In this document: positions 17,217 through 26,803 of the stretch, in pieces
How positions within the stretch are numbered: the stretch's first letter is position 1
Layout of the letters: every line of letters begins with the position of its first letter
Assembly: GCA_946480785.1 (NCBI GenBank)
Contig: CAMLLD010000001.1
Location: 1 to 64,000 of the forward strand
DNA from: an uncultured Blastocatellia bacterium
Lineage (GTDB): Bacteria; Acidobacteriota; Blastocatellia; Pyrinomonadales; Pyrinomonadaceae
Direction: 5' to 3'
DNA: 64,000 bases
Made by a program: the position numbers and the translations under genes
The notes under the pieces: model-generated
Told to the model about the DNA's origin: nothing
The model's database searches: none
What the model saw: the letters and a program-made list of their open reading frames with translations, nothing else

Positions 17217-17222
17217 TATAAT
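17217..17222 (+). promoter_or_regulatory. Consensus -10 element upstream of the rhodanese gene
   Basis: A perfect TATAAT lies 34 bases before the rhodanese ATG at 17257. No good -35 is found at the usual distance, so the promoter call rests on the -10 alone. Confidence 0.4.
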
Positions 17223-17256
17223 CATTTCGGTAAACCACACACAAAAGGACCGGATC

Positions 17257-17625
17257 ATGAAGCATTCTGAAGGTTTTCTGAAACTCGTCGACGACGCGAA
17301 GAGCCGTGTGCGCGAAGTATCCGTCGCAGAAACTCAACAGCGCATGCGCGACGACCAGGACGTAAAACTGATCGACGTGCGTGAAGATAAGGAGTGGGAC
17401 GACGCGCACGCCGCGGGCGCGATACACCTCGGCAAAGGCATCATCGAACGCGACATCGAAGCGACCGTGCCCGACAAGGACACGGAGCTGATTCTCTATT
17501 GCGGCGGCGGTTTTCGCTCCGCGCTCGCGGGCGACGCGCTGCAGCAGATGGGTTACACGAACGTGTTTTCCATGGCCGGCGGCTGGAAAGCCTGGAAGGA
17601 AGCGGGCGGGAAGGTTGAAAAATAG
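17257..17625 (+). CDS. Rhodanese-domain protein
   Basis: This 122-residue protein is a single rhodanese domain. The strand-turn LIDVREDKEWDDAHAAGAIHL is typical, and the active-site loop CGGGFRS supplies the sulfur-carrying cysteine and a conserved arginine, so sulfurtransferase activity is plausible. The ATG at 17257 has AAGGA about nine bases upstream. The frame extends to 17158, but that part overlaps the divergent lpdA start and is unlikely to be translated. The gene stands alone and is followed by a strong stem-loop. Confidence 0.88.
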   Translation: MKHSEGFLKLVDDAKSRVREVSVAETQQRMRDDQDVKLIDVREDKEWDDAHAAGAIHLGKGIIERDIEATVPDKDTELILYCGGGFRSALAGDALQQMGYTNVFSMAGGWKAWKEAGGKVEK

Positions 17626-17670
17626 AGCCATCCACAGATTACACAGACTCTGCGTAATCTGTGGATGGCT
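17626..17670. terminator. Bidirectional stem-loop between rhodanese and receptor genes
   Basis: A perfect 17 bp stem (AGCCATCCACAGATTAC with GTAATCTGTGGATGGCT) has an 11-base loop. It begins right after the rhodanese stop and lies eight bases before the convergent receptor's stop, so it probably ends both transcripts. The arms contain the CCACAGATTACACAG motif of the dispersed repeat family. Confidence 0.7.
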
Positions 17671-17678
17671 TGTTAGGT

Positions 17679-20600
17679 TTAGAACTCGACGCGGGCCGCG
17701 AACTGCACTTGCCGCTCACGGAACAACGTGCTGTCGGCGCCAGTCACGTTGAAGAACGGATTGGTGCCGGCGCCGTTGAACGTCAACGTCGAACCGGAAA
17801 GGTTGTAAAGCGTGCCGTTGACGACCGTCACCTGCGTGCGGTTGAAAACGTTGAAGCCTTCCGCGAGCACTTCCAGTTTCACCGCTTCCGTCAAGCTGAA
17901 GCGACGTGAAAGCCGCGCGTCAACGTACCAGATATTCGGCTGCTTGAAGAAGTTGCGCGGAAACAGCGCAAACCTCGTCGAACCACCCGAACCATTCGCG
18001 CCACCGCCCGGCGTTTGATTGGAAGCAAAACCAAACGACCGCGGATCGATGCTGCCGCTGATATTGCCGGTGACTCGCTGTCCTGAAAACGCGTTCAGGA
18101 TCGGCGCGATCGTCCAGCCGTTGAAGACATGTTTCGCCACGCCGTCAGCAAACGGATTCGGCATGTAAACCACGCTCGTCACGAACTTCTGCCGGCGATC
18201 GAAAGCCGACAATCCCTTTTCATTCGCCTGATCGAAAGCGTTGAAAGGCAGGTTGTTCGTAGTGAACGTCGTTGAGCTTTGGCCGTTGTCCATCGCCCGC
18301 GACAACGTGTAGTTCGTCTGGAATTGCAGTCCTCTCGTCAAACGACGATTGGCCTGCAACACGAGCGCGTGATACTTCGAGTATACGTCGCTGCGGATCT
18401 CGGTTAGTTGCGCGAAGCGCGTGTCCGGACGCGAGCCGGTAAACAGCGGCGTCAGATAAGTCTGGCCGCTCGCTGGTCCACCGACGACGCTGAGCGCCAC
18501 AGTGCGAGTAGGCGCCGGCAAGTTGGTATCGACGAAGTTCGGCAACGAGTTGCCAAAGCTGCCGAGATACGATGCCGACACGACCGTGTTCCTCGTGACT
18601 TCTCGCTCGACGATGAAGTCCCACTGATGAATCTGCGGGAGCTGAAAATCATTGTCGAAGAACTGCACCGCGCCGACCGGTGGGTTGGACGCAGGCAGCA
18701 GGTTCGGATAGATCGGCAGGAACGCGCAATCGTCCGCGCCGACTGCCGGAGTCGCGCCCGTGCAAGCGAACGGCAGGTTGCTCGCGCTGGTGGTGAACTG
18801 GCGCTGGCCTTTATCGATGCCAACGCCGGTGTTGACGAGGGTGTTGTAAACGGTCGAGTTGATCACGCGGCCATAATAGATGCCCCAGCCGCCGCGCAGA
18901 CTCGTTTTGCCGTCGCCGGTCAGGTCGTAAGCAAAACCGATGCGCGGACCGAAGTTGTTTTTGTCGCTAACCTTGTTGCTGGTTTGGGGCAGCAGCGGGT
19001 TCGCATTCACCGGATCCGGGTTGCGCTGGTATTCGTACCGCAAGCCGAGATTCAGCGTGAGTCGCGGCGTCGCGCGCCAGTCGTCCTGGATGAAGTAGTT
19101 CAGATCCTGAGTCTTCATATCCAAGCCGAGCACGCCGAAGCCCTGGTTGAAGTTACCCGCGTAGCACTTGCCCGCTTTGCGAAAAACGGTCGGCGTCGTG
19201 GTGCTGACCGGGCTGACGCAGCGACCCAACGGGCTGGCGCTGGTCGACAAAGCGCGAATCGCGCCGTTCGTCTGGAAGTTAACGTAATCGACGATGAAAT
19301 CCGCGATACCCGTCGTCGCGCCGGTGTAGTTGAACTCACCACCGGAGAAGCGCAGGTTGTTGATGATGTCTTTGACGAAGTTGATGTCGCCGCCGAACTT
19401 CCAGGTGTGATTGCCGCCGGTCAAAGTCACCGTGTCGGCAAACTGCCAGCGTCGCTCATCGGGAAACGACGCGCGCTCGAGAAACTCGGGCATACCGAAC
19501 GAGAACGTGGTCGCGCCGACGAGGATCGTCTGCGGTGAACGGCCACCGACTGCCGTCGTCGGCTCGCCGGCTACCGGCGGCTGACTAAACTGAAACTCGT
19601 TGTCACGGCCCCACTGCATACGAAATTCGTTGAGCAGCGTCGGCGTGACTGTCGAAGCGAGCTTCACGTTGACGGAATCGATCTGAACGAAGTCGTCGCC
19701 GAAGTTGTCGATCGCGCGGGTGTTCGTAGCCTGCGTTTGAATGCCCGCCGGAGAATCCCAACGCAAACGGTTATAACTGACCGTCAGCGTGTTCGCGTCG
19801 TTAATGCGCCAATCGACCTTGGGCAGGATGAGCTTCTGATCACCGGTGCGCGGAACAGGACCAGAGATGCTCGCCAGGAAGTTGAGTGTGCCATCGATCT
19901 GCGCATTCGTCAGACCGCGAGCGAGCAAGGCCGTGCGGTTTGACGAGCTAAGGTTGAGAAAACCGTTTTGGCCGAAGACTGACAAGCCCGGGAAGTTGCG
20001 TTTCTGCTGATCGTAGCTGAAGAAGAAGAACGCTTTGTCTTTTACGATTGGCCCACCGATCGTGCCGCCAAACTGATGGCGCACGTCTTCGGGTTTGTAA
20101 CCAACCGGCGTGAACACTCCATTGACCAACGCCTGGCGAAACGCGAGCGGGTTGCGTGCGCCCCATTTGTTGTTGCGCTGGTAGTAGAACGCGCCGCCGT
20201 GGAAGTCGTTCGTACCGCTCTTCGTGATCGCATTGACCACGCCGCCGGCCGAACGGCCGTATTCCGCCGAGTAGCTCGAAGTGTTGACCTGAAACTCCTG
20301 GATGGCAGCCTGGCTGATTGAATAACTGATGCGCGTGCGGCCACGCTCTTCGGCGAAGAACGCCTGGTTGTTGTCGCCGCCGTCAATCGTGTTGTTGTTC
20401 AGCAGTCCGGAGATGCCGCGGAAGCTGATCAAGCCAAAGGTGCCGTCGGGGACAGCGCCGGGAGTCAGTAACGCGAAGTTGGACCAGCGGCGCCCGTTGA
20501 TGGGCAGCTCGTTGATCGAAGTCTGGTTGATGTTGCTCGAGAAGTCCTGTTGCGTGGTGTTGATAACCGGCGCTTCAGCACTGACGTCGACAGTTCCCGT

Positions 20601-20945
20601 GACCGGTCCGACGGAGAGCGAAACTTCGAGGGGCGTTTCGCGTCCTACTTCCACGATCACGTTCTCTTGTGTCAGCGGACTGAAGCCGGATGAGTTGACC
20701 GTGACGGCGTACCTTCCCGGCTGCAGGTTTGCGACTTTGAAACGACCGGTGTCATCGGTGGTAGCCGAATCTTCCTTGTTCGTTTGCGTATTCTTAACGC
20801 TTACCGAAGCGCCGGCCACGACTTCCTTATTGGGATTGGTTACTACGCCGCCGATCGCGCCCGTGGTCGTCGACTGCGCAAAGGCAATAGCGCAGAGAGC
20901 GAGTACCAACAGGCCCGCGAGCGAAAACTTTATGAGTTTCGACAT
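17679..20945 (-). CDS. Oar-like TonB-dependent receptor, paralog 1
   Basis: This outer-membrane protein has about 1088 residues: a signal peptide (ending IAFAQ), a carboxypeptidase-regulatory-like beta-sandwich (GAIGGVVTNPNKEVV to about residue 105), a plug domain and a large beta-barrel ending in ...AARVEF, whose C-terminal Phe fits barrel-assembly recognition. The ATG at 20945 has AGGAG nine bases upstream; the frame runs to 21026. Such proteins import or export large ligands, and Oar of Myxococcus is needed for protease secretion, but no substrate can be named. A paralog follows at 21145-24366. The two are near-identical at the N-terminus and differ more in the barrel. Confidence 0.9.
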   Translation of the reverse strand: MSKLIKFSLAGLLVLALCAIAFAQSTTTGAIGGVVTNPNKEVVAGASVSVKNTQTNKEDSATTDDTGRFKVANLQPGRYAVTVNSSGFSPLTQENVIVEVGRETPLEVSLSVGPVTGTVDVSAEAPVINTTQQDFSSNINQTSINELPINGRRWSNFALLTPGAVPDGTFGLISFRGISGLLNNNTIDGGDNNQAFFAEERGRTRISYSISQAAIQEFQVNTSSYSAEYGRSAGGVVNAITKSGTNDFHGGAFYYQRNNKWGARNPLAFRQALVNGVFTPVGYKPEDVRHQFGGTIGGPIVKDKAFFFFSYDQQKRNFPGLSVFGQNGFLNLSSSNRTALLARGLTNAQIDGTLNFLASISGPVPRTGDQKLILPKVDWRINDANTLTVSYNRLRWDSPAGIQTQATNTRAIDNFGDDFVQIDSVNVKLASTVTPTLLNEFRMQWGRDNEFQFSQPPVAGEPTTAVGGRSPQTILVGATTFSFGMPEFLERASFPDERRWQFADTVTLTGGNHTWKFGGDINFVKDIINNLRFSGGEFNYTGATTGIADFIVDYVNFQTNGAIRALSTSASPLGRCVSPVSTTTPTVFRKAGKCYAGNFNQGFGVLGLDMKTQDLNYFIQDDWRATPRLTLNLGLRYEYQRNPDPVNANPLLPQTSNKVSDKNNFGPRIGFAYDLTGDGKTSLRGGWGIYYGRVINSTVYNTLVNTGVGIDKGQRQFTTSASNLPFACTGATPAVGADDCAFLPIYPNLLPASNPPVGAVQFFDNDFQLPQIHQWDFIVEREVTRNTVVSASYLGSFGNSLPNFVDTNLPAPTRTVALSVVGGPASGQTYLTPLFTGSRPDTRFAQLTEIRSDVYSKYHALVLQANRRLTRGLQFQTNYTLSRAMDNGQSSTTFTTNNLPFNAFDQANEKGLSAFDRRQKFVTSVVYMPNPFADGVAKHVFNGWTIAPILNAFSGQRVTGNISGSIDPRSFGFASNQTPGGGANGSGGSTRFALFPRNFFKQPNIWYVDARLSRRFSLTEAVKLEVLAEGFNVFNRTQVTVVNGTLYNLSGSTLTFNGAGTNPFFNVTGADSTLFRERQVQFAARVEF

Positions 20946-21088
20946 CTTGGGGAACTCCTTAATGAACAGGTTACGGTTGACGGTTTGAAAGGCTTTTGCG
21001 CGTTGTAAGAAGCAGACTTCTATCACGCTCTGTCGGCTTTTAGCAAGATTTAGATTAACGGTGGGCGATTAAATCTTTGTAAAAGGAA

Positions 21089-21127
21089 AACGCGGATGAT
21101 GTGGACTAAATCCGCATCATCCGCGTT
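21089..21127 (-). terminator. Stem-loop downstream of receptor paralog 2
   Basis: AACGCGGATGATG pairs with CATCATCCGCGTT around a 13-base loop. It lies 18 bases past the stop of receptor paralog 2 on the minus strand. It may also be a member of the GCGGAT-type repeat family. The remainder of 20946-21144 shows no gene. Confidence 0.6.
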
Positions 21128-21144
21128 ACCGCTGTTAACGACGA

Positions 21145-24100
21145 CTAAAACTCGAAACGAACAGCCAACTGAATCTGACGTTCGCGGAAGAAGAAGCCGT
21201 TGGAAAGGTCGCTCGGCGTGCCGAACGTCGGGTCGAAAGTAGCAACTACGTTCGAGCCCGAAGCACTGAGCACGTACATGCGGTTGTTCACACCCGTCAC
21301 CTGCGTGCGGTTGAAGATGTTGAAGCCTTCAGCCAGGAATTCCAGCTTCGAACCTTCAGTAATGCGGAAGCGACGCGAGATGCGCATGTCGACGTACTTG
21401 ATCGACGGCGTGTGGAAAAAGTTATTTGGTGTCAGGCCGAAACGCAGCGATCCGTTCGAACCGTTGATACCACCGGCCGGGCTCGTGCCGAACGTGTTGG
21501 CAGTAGCAACAGCCGCGGGCGGAGTAAAGCTATTGGTGACGGCGGTGTAACGGAAGCCTGAATACATGTTGACGATTGGAGCAATCGTCCAGCCGTTCAG
21601 GATTGCCTTGCCGGTGTCACTCAAGCCGCTGAAGTTCGTGTTGTAAACAACGCTCGCAACGAACTTGTGACGGCGGTCAAACGGAGATAAGCCACTGTCG
21701 CCCTGCGGATTGAAAGGATCGAACAGCGCGGAGAAGCTCGGAGTAAATGTCGCCGAGCTCTGCGAGCCGCCGTTGTCCTGTGCGCGCGAAAGCGTGTAGC
21801 TGGTCTGGAACTGCAAGCCGTGCGTTAGACGACGGTTCGCCTGCAACACCAGCGCGTGATACTTCGTCGAGATGCTGTCGCGGATCTCGAGGATATTACC
21901 GAACGCTGTGTTAGGACGGCTGCCGCGATAAAACGGGAACACCCAGGTCTGGCCCGCGAATGGTCCGTCGACGATGTTGACGCGTCCTTCTCCGGTTGGC
22001 GGATTCAGGTTCGTGTCGACAAACGTGGTCAGGTTTTTTCCGTAGCTGAAGAGATAGCTCGCGGAGACGACCGTGTTGCGCGCCACTTCGCGTTCGATGA
22101 TCACGTCGCCCTGGTGAATCATCGGATTCGAGAAGCCGTTGCGGAAGTAGTTGACACCGGCGGTTCCCGCAGGCGCTGACGCCAGAATGTTCGGGAAGAC
22201 CGGGGCCGCAGGATTGCCGGCAAGATCGTTCGCATTCGTGCAGAGCGTGGCGGAGCAATTCGCCGGAACCGAACTAACGGCCTGGCCGGTCGAGAGTCCC
22301 GTGTTGATGAGCGCGTTGATGATGATCGTGCCGTTGATGCGGCCGTAGTAAATGCCGTAGCCGCCGCGCAGACTCGTCTTGCCATCACCGGTCAGGTCGG
22401 CTGCGAAACCAATGCGCGGACCGAAGTTGTTTTTGTCACTCGGACGGTTGGCCGTCTGTCCCAGCGCCGGGTTTACGAGGAAAGGCTTCGGAAACTGTTC
22501 GTAGTCCCAACGCAATCCGAGGTTGAGCGTCAACCGCGGCGTCGCGCGCCAGTCGTCCTGAGCAAAAAACGCCCAGTCGGTGGTTCGCTCCGTGAAGCGA
22601 GGCTGGCCGAAACCCTGGCTGTAGTTGCTGGTGTAGCACTTGCCGGCCAGACGTGTATTCGCAGCCGGGTTCGCGAGCGTCGCGCACGTACGGCCTGCGG
22701 TTCGCAGCGCGCCGCCCGTGACGAAGTTGGTGTAGTCAACGATGAAGTCGTTGATGTTGCTGTAGGTGTAAGAGCCGGCGCCGGTGAACAGGTTATCGTC
22801 AACGTCACGGACGCGATTGATATCGGTACCAAACTTGAACGTGTGGTTTCCACCCGTGTACGACAGTGAATCCGCAAACTGGAAGCGCCGTTCGTCGGGA
22901 AGCGCCGCGCGATCCAACGAGGTGGCCTTGCCGATGGTGATACCGTTGGTCAACGTAATCTGCGGTGAGAATCCGTTGGCCGTGGTCGGCTGGCCGGGAA
23001 GCGGGTCCTGGGCGAACTGTGAATCCAGCTCATCGGCCCACTGGAAACGAAACTCATTGAGCACGGTGGGCGTGAGCGTTGAATTCAATCGCACGTTGAG
23101 TGAATCGATCGTGACGAAGTCGTTGCCGAAGCCGGCGCGATCGCGAGTGACGGTTGCGCCCGTCTGCACACCCGCCGGTGAGTTCCAGCGCAGCCGATTG
23201 TAGGTAACGCTGAGTTGGTGATTCGACGTGATCATCCAATCGATCTTCGGCAGGAACAATCTCTGGTCGCCACGACGCGGCACTTCACCGGTCTGGTCGT
23301 TAATGAACTGCAACGCCGAATCGATCTGCGCAGTCGTCAGCCCGCGCGCTAGCAGCGTTGTACGGTTGACTGTGTTGAGATAACCGGGCGTGCTGAACAC
23401 TGCCACGCCGGGGAAGTTACGACGCTGTTCGTCGTAGCTGAAGAAAAAGAACAGTTTGTCTTTGACGATTGGACCACCGAGGGTGCCGCCAAACTGATAG
23501 CGCACGTCCTTCGGTTTCAACGCTTCGCGCGTCGAGACGCCGTTGACCAGGCGATTGATGAAAGACGCCGGGTTGCGCGCGCCCCATTTGTTGTTGCGAT
23601 CGTAAAAGAACGCTGAACCGTGAAAGTCGTTGGTGCCTGATTTCGTGATGGCGTTGATAACGCCGCCGGCCGAACGTCCGTATTCAGCCGAGTAGTTCGA
23701 AGTGTTGACCTGGAACTCACGAACCGCGGCCTGGCTAATCGAATAGCCGGCGCGCGTGCGGCCGCGCTCTTCCGAGAAGAACGCCTGGTTGTTGTCGCCA
23801 CCGTCGACGGTGCTGTTGTTCAGCAGTCCGGAGATGCCGCGAAAACTGATCAAACCAAAGTTGCCGTCGGGAACCGCGCCGGGAGTAAGAATCGCGAAGT
23901 TGGACCAGCGGCGGCCGTTGACCGGCAGTTCGTTGATTGACGTTTGGTTGATGTTGGTTGAGAAGTCCTGTTGCGTCGTGTTGATTACCGGCGCCTCGGC
24001 GCTGACGTCGACCGTGCCGGTCACGGGACCAACGCTGAGTGAGATTTCGAGAGTCGTCTCGCGTCCGATTTCAACCACGACGTTTTCATTCGTACTCGGA

Positions 24101-24366
24101 CTGAAGCCCGACGAATTCACGGTGACCGAATAGGCTCCCGGTTGCAGGTTCGCGACCTTGAAGCGTCCGGTGTCATCGGTGGTGGCCGTGTCTTCTTTAT
24201 TCGTGCCCACGTTCTTAACGGTCACGGCGGCTCCGGGCACGACCTCTTTATTCGGATTGGTCACAACGCCGCCGATTGCGCCCGTGGTGGTCGACTGGGC
24301 TAGCGCTACCGCGCTGAAAGCGAACACCAACAGGCTCACAAACAAAAACTTTACGGTCTTCGACAT
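21145..24366 (-). CDS. Oar-like TonB-dependent receptor, paralog 2
   Basis: This outer-membrane protein of about 1073 residues has the same order as paralog 1: signal peptide (ending VALAQ), carboxypeptidase-regulatory-like domain, plug with NELPVNGRRWSNFAILTPGA, and barrel ending AVRFEF. The ATG at 24366 has AAGGAG eight bases upstream; the frame extends to 24414. The signal peptide, regulatory domain and plug are nearly the same as in paralog 1, while extracellular-loop regions differ in sequence and length. This suggests a tandem duplication followed by ligand-side divergence. The ligand is unknown. Confidence 0.9.
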   Translation of the reverse strand: MSKTVKFLFVSLLVFAFSAVALAQSTTTGAIGGVVTNPNKEVVPGAAVTVKNVGTNKEDTATTDDTGRFKVANLQPGAYSVTVNSSGFSPSTNENVVVEIGRETTLEISLSVGPVTGTVDVSAEAPVINTTQQDFSTNINQTSINELPVNGRRWSNFAILTPGAVPDGNFGLISFRGISGLLNNSTVDGGDNNQAFFSEERGRTRAGYSISQAAVREFQVNTSNYSAEYGRSAGGVINAITKSGTNDFHGSAFFYDRNNKWGARNPASFINRLVNGVSTREALKPKDVRYQFGGTLGGPIVKDKLFFFFSYDEQRRNFPGVAVFSTPGYLNTVNRTTLLARGLTTAQIDSALQFINDQTGEVPRRGDQRLFLPKIDWMITSNHQLSVTYNRLRWNSPAGVQTGATVTRDRAGFGNDFVTIDSLNVRLNSTLTPTVLNEFRFQWADELDSQFAQDPLPGQPTTANGFSPQITLTNGITIGKATSLDRAALPDERRFQFADSLSYTGGNHTFKFGTDINRVRDVDDNLFTGAGSYTYSNINDFIVDYTNFVTGGALRTAGRTCATLANPAANTRLAGKCYTSNYSQGFGQPRFTERTTDWAFFAQDDWRATPRLTLNLGLRWDYEQFPKPFLVNPALGQTANRPSDKNNFGPRIGFAADLTGDGKTSLRGGYGIYYGRINGTIIINALINTGLSTGQAVSSVPANCSATLCTNANDLAGNPAAPVFPNILASAPAGTAGVNYFRNGFSNPMIHQGDVIIEREVARNTVVSASYLFSYGKNLTTFVDTNLNPPTGEGRVNIVDGPFAGQTWVFPFYRGSRPNTAFGNILEIRDSISTKYHALVLQANRRLTHGLQFQTSYTLSRAQDNGGSQSSATFTPSFSALFDPFNPQGDSGLSPFDRRHKFVASVVYNTNFSGLSDTGKAILNGWTIAPIVNMYSGFRYTAVTNSFTPPAAVATANTFGTSPAGGINGSNGSLRFGLTPNNFFHTPSIKYVDMRISRRFRITEGSKLEFLAEGFNIFNRTQVTGVNNRMYVLSASGSNVVATFDPTFGTPSDLSNGFFFRERQIQLAVRFEF

Positions 24367-24604
24367 ACAAGGGAACTCCTTAGACGATGTTGACGGTTGC
24401 GTCATTAAAAACAATTCAGGTTACGAAGGTGTGAATGCTTACCCTGAAAGGATTTTAGCGTTCAGCGGAAATTCGCAATCGTTGTGCCGGATCTGGTTTG
24501 GCGGAGAAAGCTCGGACAAAGGTGATTTGCCCGCGGCGGACGCCGCCAAACAGACTCAAGAATTTGGATTTATTGGAAAAGTTGGACAGGCGCGCTGCCT
24601 GTCC

Positions 24605-25786
24605 CTAAACCCGTTCGACGATCATCGCGATGCCCTGGCCGCCGCCGATGCACGCCGTCGCGAGGCCGTAACGACCATTACGACGATGCAGTTCGTGCAA
24701 CAACGTCAGCACCAGCCGCGTGCCCGTCGCGCCCAACGGATGACCGAGCGCGATCGCGCCGCCGTTCACGTTCGTACGTGAACGATCCAGCCCGAGCTCC
24801 TGCTCCACCGCGAGATACTGCGCCGCAAAAGCCTCGTTTACTTCCACGAGATCCATATCGTTGAGCGTCAGGTTCGCTTTCGCGAGCGCCGCGCGCGTAG
24901 CGGGCACTGGACCAATGCCCATGATCTCGGGCTCGACGCCGGCATACGCCCAACTGACGATGCGTCCCATCGGCGTGAGATCGCGTTGCTTCACAAACTC
25001 TTCATTAGCGATCACTAACGCCGCCGCGCCGTCGACGATACCCGACGCGTTCCCCGCCGTGACAAAACCATCTTTCGCAAACGCGGGTTTGAGTTTCGCG
25101 AGACCTTCGAGCGTCGTTTCCGGTCGCGGATGATCGTCGTTCTCGACGAGCTGAGTTCCCTTACGCGACTTCACTTCCACCGGAAGGATCTCTTGTGCGA
25201 AAACACCCGCATCGAGCGCGCGCTTCGCTTCCTGTTGCGAACGCAGCGCGTACTTGTCCTGCTCTTCACGTGAGATCTCAAACTTGCGAGCGAGGTTCTC
25301 GGCCGTGCCCGCCATCGGCGTGTTGCAGTAAGTGTCGAGCAACGCGACCATCAAGCTGTCTTCCAGTTTTCCCTGGCCGAGGGCGAAGCCCGAACGCGCG
25401 CCACGAATCACGTGCGGCGCTTGCGACATCGATTCCATGCCGCCGACGAGACACGATTGCGCTTCGCCGAGTTGCAGCATGTGCGCGCCGGAAACGATCG
25501 ACTGAATGCCGCTGCCGCAGAGTCGATTGACAGTCAACGCCGGACGATCGAAAGGAACTCCGGCTTTCAGTGCGACGTGGCGCGCGCCGTAGATCGCGTC
25601 GCCTGAAGTTTGTAGAGCGTTACCGATGATCGTGTGATCGATTTCGTCGGGCTGCACGCGCGTCGTCTCGAGTGCGCCCCGCGCGGCGATCGCGCCCAAG
25701 TCGATCGCCGAAATGTCCTTCAACACACCGACGTATTCACCCATCGGCGTGCGCTTGCCACCCAGTATGAAAACTTCCTTACTCAT
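24605..25786 (-). CDS. Acetyl-CoA C-acetyltransferase (thiolase)
   Basis: This 393-residue thiolase carries the acyl-enzyme cysteine C90 (NRLCGSGIQS), H349 in GHPLGATGTR and C379 in CIGGGQG. It either condenses two acetyl-CoA or cleaves acetoacetyl-CoA. Length and motifs fit the short-chain AtoB/PhaA type rather than the long-chain FadA type, but no pathway neighbour confirms the direction. The 238-base gap after it (24367-24604), upstream of receptor paralog 2, has no recognisable gene. Confidence 0.92.
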   Translation of the reverse strand: MSKEVFILGGKRTPMGEYVGVLKDISAIDLGAIAARGALETTRVQPDEIDHTIIGNALQTSGDAIYGARHVALKAGVPFDRPALTVNRLCGSGIQSIVSGAHMLQLGEAQSCLVGGMESMSQAPHVIRGARSGFALGQGKLEDSLMVALLDTYCNTPMAGTAENLARKFEISREEQDKYALRSQQEAKRALDAGVFAQEILPVEVKSRKGTQLVENDDHPRPETTLEGLAKLKPAFAKDGFVTAGNASGIVDGAAALVIANEEFVKQRDLTPMGRIVSWAYAGVEPEIMGIGPVPATRAALAKANLTLNDMDLVEVNEAFAAQYLAVEQELGLDRSRTNVNGGAIALGHPLGATGTRLVLTLLHELHRRNGRYGLATACIGGGQGIAMIVERV

Positions 25787-25884
25787 CTCTTACTTCCTCT
25801 GTAACGAATCTCCCGCTGGTGAAAACCTTGAAGGCTAGCAAAGACGAGTGGGGCCGGTCAATTCGCGCTGGTGCGATCTGAATT

Positions 25885-25942
25885 TGGAGTGCGCCGACTC
25901 GTCGGCGCTTTGGCCAAAGCGGTGACAAGTCCCCGCACTCCA
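25885..25942 (-). repeat. REP-like 58 bp palindromic repeat, copy B
   Basis: This is the exact reverse complement of the 58 bp unit at 9576-9633, including the flanking AATT. It lies between the thiolase start and the stop of the RDD gene, both on the minus strand. Confidence 0.9.
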
Positions 25943-25951
25943 AGGCAAAAG

Positions 25952-26773
25952 TTATGCGGTGAAGCGGCGCTCCTGCAGGTAGCGATGGAGCAGTTCTTCG
26001 AGAAAACCTTCGTACGTGAACGTGGCGAGATCGTAAGTGGGACGGAGCTTGTAAAGAATCGGCAGCGACACGCGCCAGGCCATCCATTGCCGCGGCACGT
26101 CGGCAAGATCCCAGCGGCGGCGCAGAAAAGTTTCCACGACCTGGATCTCCGCGTCAGTCAAACGATTCAGGTTGGCGGTAAAGGTCACGGGCTTGAACGA
26201 GCGGCGCAACGCCGGATCGCTCACCGGACTCGCAAACACCTGCGCAAACGGCGGCGCTTCCGCTTCGCGTTCGCGCACGACGACAGTGCCCGCGACCATG
26301 TCGCCGACGCGCTGGTCGCGACTGTTGATGAAGACCGAAATGAGACCGATCGAGTAGAACGGCGCGGGCATCATGTCGAGCGTGCGAATGAGATTGCGTA
26401 TCGCAGCTTCCCAAAACGCGATCGGGCGGCCGTCTTCGCGAATGACGCGCAGCTTCAGCCAGCGCTTGCCCGGCGTTTGTCCGCTCCAGATCCATTCGAA
26501 GAACGCGAAGTAGCCGGTGAAGATGAGAAACACCGTGAGGATCATTAGCGCGAGGACCCACTTCGGCGCGCTCGCCAGCATACCCTCCAAACTCGTCGCG
26601 CTCGCGAGGATCACTCCCGTGAGAGCGATGAGCAGGATGACGAGCACCTGAATCGTGTGATCGATCGCGCACGCCAGAAAGCGATTACCAATCGACGCGA
26701 GGGCGAAGTGCAACGGCACACGCTCCGGCGTTTCGATTACTAAGGTCTCTTCGGTGGCGACGTTCGCTGACAT
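25952..26773 (-). CDS. RDD-family membrane protein
   Basis: This 273-residue protein has an RDD domain: three membrane segments, with the first preceded by GNRFLACAIDH, matching the family pattern of Arg and Asp around helix 1. A second helix follows at ILTVFLIFTGYFAFFEWIW, and the loop QTPGKRWLKLRVIREDGR is characteristic. The C-terminal 110 residues are soluble. RDD proteins are proposed transporters or envelope proteins without a settled function. It lies 18 bases downstream of tyrS and may share its transcript. Confidence 0.82.
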   Translation of the reverse strand: MSANVATEETLVIETPERVPLHFALASIGNRFLACAIDHTIQVLVILLIALTGVILASATSLEGMLASAPKWVLALMILTVFLIFTGYFAFFEWIWSGQTPGKRWLKLRVIREDGRPIAFWEAAIRNLIRTLDMMPAPFYSIGLISVFINSRDQRVGDMVAGTVVVREREAEAPPFAQVFASPVSDPALRRSFKPVTFTANLNRLTDAEIQVVETFLRRRWDLADVPRQWMAWRVSLPILYKLRPTYDLATFTYEGFLEELLHRYLQERRFTA

Positions 26774-26803
26774 CCGTGCTTTCTATCCGCGTTAATCCGT
26801 GTT
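26772..26803. repeat. CACGGAT/GCGGAT-type dispersed repeat between tyrS and the RDD gene
   Basis: The gap reads ATCCGTG, TATCCGC and GTTAATCCGTG in succession on the plus strand. It contains the TAA stop of tyrS (26792-26794) and the ATG of the RDD gene (26771-26773) at its edge. Confidence 0.45.

Noticed and set aside
18408..19538. 376-codon plus-strand frame opposite receptor paralog 1
   Set aside because: Antisense shadow of the receptor; low-complexity Arg/Val/Ala composition and no recognisable motif.
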